A stretch of 5,010 bases of DNA, taken from positions 1 through 5,010 of the forward strand of contig JAJYDH010000471.1 of NCBI GenBank assembly GCA_021777685.1. The letters run 5' to 3'. This DNA is from Planctomycetota bacterium (lineage in GTDB: Bacteria > Planctomycetota > Planctomycetia > Isosphaerales > Isosphaeraceae). The translations under genes and the position numbers were made by a program. The notes under the pieces are model-generated. The model ran no database searches. It worked only from the letters and a program-made list of their open reading frames with translations, and was not told where the DNA came from. Shown piece after piece: positions 1-5,010 of the stretch (position 1 is the first letter of the stretch; each line of letters starts with the position of its first letter).

Positions 1-1
1 A

Positions 2-1891
2 CAGGCCGCCCGGGAGACGCTGACGAGGTTCCGGAAGCTCTACGACGAGGCCCTGTTCCACGGGACTTTGCTGACCGGGCTGGACCAGGACGCGAGCCGA
101 GTCGCGACCCTCCGGGCGACCCGCGAGGCGCTCGCCCTTTACGGGATCGACGCCGACTCGGCCGGCGGCGCAATCCGGGTCGAATCGCATCTCGACGACG
201 CCGAGCGTCGGGAGGTCGAGACCGACTGCTACGAGCTGTTGCTGGTCCACGCCGATGCCATCTCCCCGCCCCCCTCCTCGAAGGACACCGAGGGCGCCCG
301 CGCCGGGAATTCGCGGGCGCTCCGCATCCTGGACCGGGCCGAGGCGCTGGGCGGGCCCTCCCCGGCCCTCCAGATGCGACGCGCGGAGTATCGATCCCGC
401 CTCGGGGACGAGGCCGGCGCCCGAGCCGATCGGGAACGGGCCGAGGGGCTGACGCCGAGGCGCCCGGTCGACGCCTTCCTCCTCGGCGAGTACTGGTACC
501 GGGCGGGGGAATTCGAGCGGGCCATCCGCGCGTTCGAGGCGGCGCTCCGGCTCAAGCCCGATCACTTCTGGGCGCAGTACTTCCTGGCCGCCGCCCAGTT
601 GAAGCTCGACCGGCCGGCGACGGCGAAGGTGGGCCTCACCGCCTGCCTGGCCCTCCGGGACGATTTCCTCTGGGTCTACCTGCTCCGGGGCTACGCCCAC
701 GGCGAGCTGAAGGAATTCGAGGCCGCCGAGGCCGACTTCGCCCGCGTCCTCGACTCGCGGCCGGACGAGCTGGCCACCTATGGCGCTTACGTCAATCGGG
801 GCGGGATGAGGGTCCGCGGCGGGAAGGCCGCCGAGGCGGTCGCCGACCTCGAACGAGCGATCAAGCTCAGGCCGGCGCAGTATCAGGCCTTCGCCAACCT
901 GGGCCAGGCCTTCCAGGCCCTCGACCGGCCCCGCGAGGCCCTCGGACAGCTCGACCTGGCGATCCAGCGGGCCCCGGAGGTCGCCTCGCTCCACCGCAAG
1001 CGGGCCCAGCTCCTCCGGGAGCTTCGAGAGCTGCCGGCCGCCCTGGCCGGATACACGGAGGCCAGCCGGCTCGACCCGCCCGGCGGCCGACTCCAGGCCG
1101 AGGACGAGAAGGATCGTGGCCGGATCTTGCACGAACTCAAGCAGTACGACGACGCCTTGAGGGCCTACGAGCGGGCCGGGGCCGTCCTCAAGGACGATCG
1201 CGAGCTCCGGCGACTCCAGGCCGACGCCTTCCTCGCCGTCAACAAGGGCAAGGACGCGCTCGACGCCCTGAACCGATACCTCGACTCCGGCAACGCCGAC
1301 CCGGCATCCTTCCGCCTCCGGGGCTTCGAGCGCCAGAAGCAAGGCGACGCGGCGGGGGCACTCGCCGACTTCACCGCATCGCTCACCCTCGACCCGAAGT
1401 CCGCCCCGACGAGGGCCCGGCGAGGCTGGGGCTTCCTCAACGAGTCGGCCCGCCTGGCCCTGGACGACTTCGACCAGGCGATCAAGCTCGATCCCCTCGA
1501 CGGCGACCTTTACAACGGCCGGGGCTACGCGCACGCCCTGCTGGGCCACCCCCGGGAGGCGGTGAGCGACGCCGACCGGGCCATCGAGCTAGGCCCCCGG
1601 TCGCCCGACCCTCGGGCCCGGCTCGGGCTGCTCTATAATGCCGCTTGTGTCCACGCCCACGCCTCGGGATCGGAGGCGCACGGGCCGGACGCCCCGGACC
1701 TCGCGACTCGCCACCGCGACCGGGCCGTCGAGCTGCTCCGGAAGGCCCTCGACCTGCTGCCCGCCGAGGCGCGAGCCCCCTTCCTCCGCCAGGCCGCCGA
1801 GGACCCCGCCTTCCTCTCCCTGCGGGACCACCACGGGCTCCAGCGACTCGTCGCCGAGTTTGCCCCCCCGGTCTCGCCGCCGAGGCCCTGA
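2..1891 (+). CDS. TPR-repeat protein, C-terminal part (5' end outside window; possibly C-terminus of a Ser/Thr kinase-TPR protein)
   Basis: The frame is open from the first full codon (position 2) to a TGA at 1889-1891, so the true start lies upstream. A TTG at 68 is an internal Leu codon: the preceding residues (ARETLTRFRKLYDEALFHG) continue the same helical sequence. The visible 629 residues hold an N-terminal helical linker (2-470), then about 11-12 degenerate 34-residue TPR units with the usual signature, for example GEFERAIRAFEAALRLKP (position 503 on), AVADLERAIKLRP and ALDDFDQAIKLDP. The tail ends in a Pro-rich PPVSPPRP. TPR arrays form right-handed superhelical scaffolds for protein-protein binding. 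No signal peptide or membrane segment is visible. The linker (DEALFHGTLLTGLD, ATREALALYGID) reminds me of segments between the kinase or membrane part and the TPR tail in Isosphaeraceae Hanks-type kinases; that is inference from memory. TPR identity is secure, the kinase attachment is not. Confidence 0.9.
   Translation, partial: QAARETLTRFRKLYDEALFHGTLLTGLDQDASRVATLRATREALALYGIDADSAGGAIRVESHLDDAERREVETDCYELLLVHADAISPPPSSKDTEGARAGNSRALRILDRAEALGGPSPALQMRRAEYRSRLGDEAGARADRERAEGLTPRRPVDAFLLGEYWYRAGEFERAIRAFEAALRLKPDHFWAQYFLAAAQLKLDRPATAKVGLTACLALRDDFLWVYLLRGYAHGELKEFEAAEADFARVLDSRPDELATYGAYVNRGGMRVRGGKAAEAVADLERAIKLRPAQYQAFANLGQAFQALDRPREALGQLDLAIQRAPEVASLHRKRAQLLRELRELPAALAGYTEASRLDPPGGRLQAEDEKDRGRILHELKQYDDALRAYERAGAVLKDDRELRRLQADAFLAVNKGKDALDALNRYLDSGNADPASFRLRGFERQKQGDAAGALADFTASLTLDPKSAPTRARRGWGFLNESARLALDDFDQAIKLDPLDGDLYNGRGYAHALLGHPREAVSDADRAIELGPRSPDPRARLGLLYNAACVHAHASGSEAHGPDAPDLATRHRDRAVELLRKALDLLPAEARAPFLRQAAEDPAFLSLRDHHGLQRLVAEFAPPVSPPRP
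470..1606 (+). other. TPR array (about 11 tandem tetratricopeptide units)
   Basis: These are protein-level repeats within the first gene. Units start roughly at 470, 569, 671, 776, 881, 983, 1103, 1202, 1301, 1403 and 1502. Each carries the helix A/helix B pattern with Gly or Ala at position 8, a Tyr/Phe near position 11, Ala at position 20 and Pro near position 32 (LKP, LRP, LDP, LGP endings). The unit near 1100-1200 is irregular, with a charged insertion (AEDEKDRGR) before its first helix. A further degenerate unit follows to about 1770 (NAACVHAHAS, then a 20-residue loop, then DRAVELLRKALDLLP). The array is too diverged at DNA level to be a recent tandem duplication. Confidence 0.85.
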
Positions 1892-1905
1892 TGACCCGTT
1901 CCCGT

Positions 1906-1927
1906 CGCGTTGACTCCTGGCAACGCG
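1906..1927. terminator. Candidate hairpin terminator after the TPR gene
   Basis: A perfect 7-bp inverted repeat, CGCGTTG (1906-1912) and CAACGCG (1921-1927), encloses an 8-nt loop. It begins 15 bp after the TGA of the TPR gene, where an intrinsic terminator would sit. There is no T-tract after the right arm (it is followed by CGAACTCC), so it is not a canonical rho-independent terminator. It could be a weak terminator or an mRNA 3'-end-stabilising stem. Confidence 0.35.
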
Positions 1928-2314
1928 CGAACTCCTCATAGAGGGAAGAATTTCCTTGCCCCGTTAACAGTCGGGGATTATGCTCAATCATCAATGGCCG
2001 GAGCCCCACCATCCGGCGCGGCGTACTCCGCCGGGCGGGGCGAGAATTCGCCAGGCCCGGTCACATTCGTCGGGTTTGTCGTACTTCTTTACGAACTCAT
2101 TTTCGTCCGAGATCTTCGTGCGGTAGGCTGCTCCCGGCGAAGTCGCCCCGCGAGAGAATGGGAGACCGGCCGGCCGAAGCTGGCCCATCCTCCCGGTAGA
2201 ACCTGATCCCGGGGAGGTCGATCCTCGAGCGACCAAGGTCCCCCCATGACCCTCTCGCCGATTCTGTTTTCCTGTCGGCTTGTGCTTATACGCATCCCAG
2301 TTTTCATTTGCGTA

Positions 2315-2349
2315 GCCCACCAGCTAAGCCTTGGTGGGCGGTGCCCACC
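2315..2349. repeat. Palindromic intergenic element (GCCCACC / GGTGGGC / GCCCACC)
   Basis: The left arm GCCCACCA (2315-2322) pairs perfectly with TGGTGGGC (2332-2339) across a 9-nt loop. The same central arm GGTGGGC (2333-2339) also pairs perfectly with GCCCACC (2343-2349) across a 3-nt loop. The middle copy can therefore form either of two mutually exclusive hairpins. The flanks TTTGCGTAG and CCCTGCGAA are partly complementary. From memory, GGTGGGC-x3-GCCCACC palindromes ending in CCTACGA-like sequence are dispersed in many copies in planctomycete and cyanobacterial intergenic regions, like REP elements or MITEs. Membership in such a family is inferred; the inverted repeats are directly visible. 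Confidence 0.6.
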
Positions 2350-2453
2350 CTGCGAATGCAATTCCTGGGAAGCGTATTAAATGACGATCGCTCCGGACGA
2401 TCCTGGGCCGGCCCATGCGAGCGGGGCCGGCCGAGCGGGAGTTTTGCCTTTTC

Positions 2454-2459
2454 GGGGAG
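2454..2459 (+). promoter_or_regulatory. Ribosome-binding site supporting the ATG at 2467
   Basis: The purine-rich GGGGAG lies 7 nt before the ATG at 2467, which is good Shine-Dalgarno spacing. It decides the start: earlier in-frame candidates (TTG at 2308, ATG at 2356) lie in or beside the palindromic element and would add residues unlike any secretion signal. Confidence 0.6.
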
Positions 2460-2466
2460 TGCATCG

Positions 2467-4986
2467 ATGAGATTCGTCAGCACGGTCAAGGCCCGACCAG
2501 GTTCGAGGCGACTGAACGACCGGCGCCGGATCGCCTTATTTGACCATCTGGAACAGAGGACGCTGCTGTGCGACCCGGGCTGGGTGAAATGGACGTTTGG
2601 CGCCGACCAGTCGAATAACTATGTCTTATCTTCTTATAGTGCTTTTGACGCCAACGTCGGCCCTCTGAACGCCGTCGACCCGAACTTGCAACTGGTCATC
2701 GGCGCCCGCTACACCGTGACGGTGGTCGACCCCTACGATCATCCCCTCCAGATCATCGCCAAGGGCGCCACCGCCGAGAACGACGTCCTGCTCCTGTCCC
2801 AGCAGCATGGCGCGGTGCCCGGTTTCCCCGCGTTCACCGAATCCGGCTCGTTCCAATCCGACCCGGGCGTGGACTTCGTGAACGACGAGGCCGACAAGAC
2901 GGTCTCGTTCACCCTGACCCAGGCCCTGGCCGACGCGATGTCGGACCCGTCGAAGGGCCTCGTCCCCGGCTATCGGTGCGGGAACCCCTTCCACCGCGAT
3001 TTCCAGAGGGGCGACCTGATCCTGACCGGCGGCGCCCCCGCCCCCCGAGACCCGTCCGACCCGGTCGGGAACTCCATCGCCACCGCGACCCCGATCTCGC
3101 TGGATGCCTCGGGCTCCGCATCGCGATCGGGCACCCTGGGGACGACCGGCTCGGCCGACGTCTACAGCTTCGCGGCCCCGGTCTCGGGGACGATCACGGT
3201 CGCCCAGAATGCGTCCCCGGGAAGCTCGCTGGAGAGCCTCCTCTTCGCCTACGACTCCTCGGGCGGGTTCATCGGCGAGAACGGCAACGGCGGCGATGGC
3301 CTGCTCTCGTTCAAGGTCAACGCCGGCAGCACCTACTACGTCCAGGCCGCCGGGTTCGCCGGCAGCACCGGCGGATACAACCTGTCCTTCACCACGAACC
3401 CGCTGGGCACCCCCGCCGGGGGGGGCACGCTCGACGCGCAACAGATCTTCCTGAATGGCCTGGGATCGGCCCAGGAGTCGGGCGCGGTGGAGCTTCCGGG
3501 CGCCAAGCACGACTACCAGTTCACCGCCACGATCTCGGGCCACATGACCATCACCGAGCGGGCTGGCGGCAGCGGGCTGGACAGCCTGATGACCGTCTAC
3601 AACAGCTCGGGCGTGGTGATCGCCGCCGACGACGACGGGGGGGGCGGCCTGGACAGCCTGGCGACATTCGACGTCGTCGCGGGCCGGTCCTACACCGTCC
3701 GCGCGGCGGGGCTCGGCCTCAGCGACGGCGCCTACCAGCTCGCCATCTCGACCGCCGACGTCGGCGACTCGATCCCGACCGCGGGGACCATCAACCTCTC
3801 GGATTCCGGGTCGGGGAGCACTCAGGGTCACATCGGGATGGGTGGTCAGACGGACCTCTACAAGGTCCAGGCCACCGCCTCGGGCACGATGACGACCCTG
3901 CTCGAGAGCACCTTCAACGGCACGGTGACCGTCGAGGACGCAAACGGCAACGTGATCGACGACTTCGACAACATCGGGAACGACGGCGAGGTGAGCTACT
4001 CCGTCTCCCAGGGCGACACCTACTATGTGAGGGTCTCGGCCTACGGGGATGAGACCGGCACCTTCACCATGTACCTGTCGGTGGACAACAGCCCCAGCAC
4101 CTTCGACCAGGCCGCCCCGATCCCCCTCTCGGGCCAGGGCTTCGGGACGCAGCTCGGGGAGATCGGCCTGCCCAACACGACCGACGTGTACTCGTTCGTC
4201 GCGCCGACCTCGGGCACGATGGTCGTCTCGATGGACGCGGTCGACGGGACGTCCATCGACTCCAACCTGACGGCCTACGACGCCTCCCGGCAAGCACTCT
4301 CCAGCAACGACAATCTCGGGGCGAGCTTGAACAGCCGGGTGGAATTCCCGGTCGTCGCCGGCCAGACCTACTATCTCCGGGCCGGGGCCTCCGACGGGTC
4401 GATCGGCCAGTACAACCTGACCCTGACCCTCGCGAAATCGCCGGCGGAGCTGTCCTCGCCGACGACGATCACCCTCGACGCCTCGGGCTCGGGCCGGGCC
4501 TCCGGCGTCGTGAGCATTCCCGGCGAGGTGGAGACCTATCAGTTCGTCGCGACGGCGAGCGGGCAGGTCAGCATCAGCCTCGACGCCTCGTCCGCGAGCC
4601 ACCTGGACGGCCGGTTGAAGGTCTTCGACAACCGGGGGGCCCTGATCGCCAGCGACGATGACTCGGGCGGTGGCTATAACAGCCTCCTGACGATCGACGA
4701 GGTCGCCGGCCAGACCTACGAGGTCCAGGTCTCGGGCTTCGAGACCAGCGTCGGCGGCTTCGACCTGATCGTCGGCGACGATTACGGGAACGACCCCGCG
4801 CACGCCTTCCCGATCTCGCTGGACGCGAGCGGCCTCGGTTCGATCTCCGGGCAAATCAACCCGGCGGGAGATGTGGATGTCTTCAAGCTGATCGCCCCGG
4901 CCTCCGGCCAGTTGACCGTCGCGCTGACCCAGCCCTCGACCGGGCCGATCGCCTCTCCTTTCTCCAACCGCTCCGCGAGCCGATGA
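2467..4986 (+). CDS. Predicted secreted/cell-surface protein: planctomycete export motif, cupredoxin-like domain, six PPC-type repeats
   Basis: This gene encodes 839 residues with ATG at 2467 (GGGGAG 7 nt upstream) and TGA at 4984-4986. Residues 1-34 are strongly basic and end in LEQRTLL, the planctomycete extracellular motif (Pfam Planc_extracel), used in place of an ordinary hydrophobic signal peptide. Residues about 36-188 resemble a cupredoxin beta-sandwich, with VDPYDHPLQII (His92) and YRCGNPFHRDFQRGD (Cys171, His176, Gln180). Five complete repeats of about 110 residues follow (from 200, 322, 431, 543 and 658), each with the bacterial pre-peptidase C-terminal (PPC) pattern: DVYSF, SGT, LxVYD, acidic-Gly loop DDDGGG, G-x-TYYV, GxYxL. 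A sixth begins at 774 and ends early. The repeats are rich in Ser, Thr, Gly and Asp and contain no Cys, as in extracellular adhesin or matrix-like proteins. No protease or other catalytic domain accompanies them. The domain reading is fairly sure; copper binding and biological role are inferred. Confidence 0.9.
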   Translation: MRFVSTVKARPGSRRLNDRRRIALFDHLEQRTLLCDPGWVKWTFGADQSNNYVLSSYSAFDANVGPLNAVDPNLQLVIGARYTVTVVDPYDHPLQIIAKGATAENDVLLLSQQHGAVPGFPAFTESGSFQSDPGVDFVNDEADKTVSFTLTQALADAMSDPSKGLVPGYRCGNPFHRDFQRGDLILTGGAPAPRDPSDPVGNSIATATPISLDASGSASRSGTLGTTGSADVYSFAAPVSGTITVAQNASPGSSLESLLFAYDSSGGFIGENGNGGDGLLSFKVNAGSTYYVQAAGFAGSTGGYNLSFTTNPLGTPAGGGTLDAQQIFLNGLGSAQESGAVELPGAKHDYQFTATISGHMTITERAGGSGLDSLMTVYNSSGVVIAADDDGGGGLDSLATFDVVAGRSYTVRAAGLGLSDGAYQLAISTADVGDSIPTAGTINLSDSGSGSTQGHIGMGGQTDLYKVQATASGTMTTLLESTFNGTVTVEDANGNVIDDFDNIGNDGEVSYSVSQGDTYYVRVSAYGDETGTFTMYLSVDNSPSTFDQAAPIPLSGQGFGTQLGEIGLPNTTDVYSFVAPTSGTMVVSMDAVDGTSIDSNLTAYDASRQALSSNDNLGASLNSRVEFPVVAGQTYYLRAGASDGSIGQYNLTLTLAKSPAELSSPTTITLDASGSGRASGVVSIPGEVETYQFVATASGQVSISLDASSASHLDGRLKVFDNRGALIASDDDSGGGYNSLLTIDEVAGQTYEVQVSGFETSVGGFDLIVGDDYGNDPAHAFPISLDASGLGSISGQINPAGDVDVFKLIAPASGQLTVALTQPSTGPIASPFSNRSASR
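2548..2568 (+). other. Planctomycete extracellular-targeting motif LEQRTLL
   Basis: Residues 28-34 match the LExRxLL consensus found near the N-termini of many planctomycete extracellular proteins. They follow an Arg/Lys-rich stretch (SRRLNDRRRIALFDH), the usual arrangement. No classical hydrophobic h-region or lipobox is visible, although a Cys follows directly (Cys35). The family association is established; the export route for this motif is, as far as I know, not worked out. Confidence 0.8.
2572..3030 (+). other. Cupredoxin-like domain
   Basis: Residues 36-188 alternate hydrophobic beta strands (LQLVIGARYTVTVVDP, KTVSFTLTQAL, GDLILTG) with loops carrying His92 (DHPLQI) and the late Cys-x4-His-x3-Gln cluster (Cys171, His176, Gln180). 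This matches the order His...Cys-x4-His-x3-Met of azurin-like type 1 copper sites, with Gln where Met is usual. The first His and the late Cys/His pair are 79 residues apart, which fits this fold with an enlarged middle insertion (about 100-140). Fold assignment is by eye; a structure prediction or profile search would settle it. Confidence 0.6.
3064..4983 (+). other. Tandem PPC-type (pre-peptidase C-terminal) repeats, five complete and one partial
   Basis: Protein repeats start at about 3064, 3430, 3757, 4093, 4438 and 4786. Shared elements in order are PISLDASG-like entry, DVYSF/DLYKV/ETYQF, SGTM/SGQV, a diverse turn, LDSxLxVYDSSG, DDDGGGG-like acidic loop, xSxxxFxVxAGxTYYVRAxG, and GxYxLxxS. 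Repeat 3 is the most diverged (EDANGNVIDDFDN in place of VYD...DDDGG). The acidic loops could bind calcium, which is inferred. The sixth copy (4786-4983) has only the first half. Some near-identical short DNA stretches recur (for example CTGGACAGCCTG at 3579 and 3649), but the repeats overall are well diverged. Confidence 0.85.
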
Positions 4987-5010
4987 ACGGCTTCGACCGC
5001 CTCGCGCTTG
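4983..5010 (+). other. Possible start of a downstream reading frame (ATGA overlap)
   Basis: The TGA ending the PPC-repeat gene (4984-4986) overlaps an ATG at 4983, the classical ATGA arrangement of translationally coupled genes. The frame from 4983 reads MNGFDRLAL to the window edge with mostly G/C third positions. No good Shine-Dalgarno precedes it (CCGCTCCGCGAGCCG). The same frame is also open upstream across at least 4923-4982, so it could equally be the continuation of the PPC gene after a frameshift. Too little sequence remains to decide. Confidence 0.2.

Larger units (their letters stand above)
1892..2466. other. Intergenic region, 575 bp
   Basis: No convincing gene was found on either strand. 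The region is visibly less GC-rich than its flanks in patches (about 1925-1995, 2065-2120, 2260-2312, 2355-2385), as expected for non-coding or promoter DNA in a high-GC genome. It contains a hairpin 15 bp after the upstream stop, three GGCCGGCC octamers (2168-2175, 2406-2413, 2425-2432), a palindromic element at 2315-2349, and the ribosome-binding site of the downstream gene. Frames running through it are broken or have anomalous composition. A promoter for the downstream gene should lie here, but no hexamer pair is good enough to assign. Confidence 0.7.

Noticed and set aside
1634..1639. A perfect TATAAT hexamer inside the TPR gene
   Set aside because: It has no recognisable -35 at the right distance and lies in coding sequence (Leu-Tyr-Asn-Ala); it is most likely chance.
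1482..2012. Minus-strand frames overlapping the end of the TPR gene
   Set aside because: They are low-complexity Arg/Gly/Pro translations antisense to a clear TPR sequence and lack ribosome-binding sites.
2283..2291. Extended -10-like TGCTTATAC upstream of the palindromic element
   Set aside because: The hexamer 17 bp upstream (TCTGTT) is a poor -35, and planctomycete promoter consensus is uncertain. It could be the promoter of the downstream gene but is not assignable from sequence alone.
2375..2380. TATTAA as a -10 element about 87 bp before the secreted-protein start
   Set aside because: It has no supporting -35 and is a short AT-rich motif, so it cannot be distinguished from chance.
2308..2466. 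N-terminal extension of the PPC-repeat gene to TTG 2308 or ATG 2356
   Set aside because: The added residues come from the palindromic intergenic element and GC-rich leader. The ATG at 2467 has a well-spaced GGGGAG and gives the normal position for the LExRxLL motif.
2976..4052. A 358-codon plus-strand frame inside the PPC-repeat gene
   Set aside because: It is extremely Arg/Pro/Gly-rich and lies in a different frame within a well-supported gene; it is a composition artefact.
2626..4854. A 742-codon open frame on the minus strand opposite the PPC-repeat gene
   Set aside because: It is a shadow of a high-GC gene. The translation is dominated by Arg, Gly, Val, Asp and Ala without domain character, while the plus strand has clear repeats, an export motif and a ribosome-binding site.
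3064..4983. Reading the PPC repeats as cadherin, Ig-like or RTX calcium repeats
   Set aside because: The order DVYSF, SGT, LxVYD, DDDGGG, GxTYYV, GxYxL fits PPC-type domains. There are no GGxGxDxUx nonapeptides of RTX and no cadherin DxNDN/DRE motifs.

Overview
The window looks like chromosomal DNA from a planctomycete, most likely of the Isosphaeraceae/Gemmatales kind. Three things point there: very high GC with G/C-rich third codon positions; a basic N-terminus ending in the motif LEQRTLL, a form of the planctomycete extracellular signature (LExRxLL); and a large secreted protein built from tandem PPC-type beta-sandwich repeats. No tRNA, rRNA, CRISPR array, transposase or integrase gene was found.

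Layout. (1) Positions 2-1891, plus strand: the 3' part of a large gene whose start lies upstream. It encodes about 629 visible residues, mostly a solenoid of 11-12 tetratricopeptide repeats (TPRs). Its N-terminal visible segment resembles the linker in planctomycete Ser/Thr kinase-TPR proteins, but no kinase domain is visible here. (2) Positions 1892-2466: a 575-bp intergenic region. It holds a perfect 7-bp hairpin just after the first stop, three GGCCGGCC octamers, and a compact palindromic element in which GCCCACC/GGTGGGC occurs three times in alternating orientation. (3) Positions 2467-4986, plus strand: an 839-residue predicted secreted protein with the planctomycete export motif, a cupredoxin-like domain (candidate copper ligands His92, Cys171, His176, with Gln180 at the usual Met position), five complete PPC-like repeats and a sixth that stops midway. 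(4) The last 28 bp may begin another reading frame, through an ATGA stop/start overlap, or may be the continuation of the PPC gene after a frameshift.

The two genes share a strand but are separated by 575 bp and a hairpin, so they are probably separate transcription units. The first is an intracellular protein-interaction scaffold and the second an envelope or extracellular protein; nothing here links them functionally. I do not see a convincing new multi-gene system. The points most worth a second look are the cupredoxin-PPC architecture with a putative Gln axial ligand, the aborted sixth PPC repeat, and the palindromic intergenic element.
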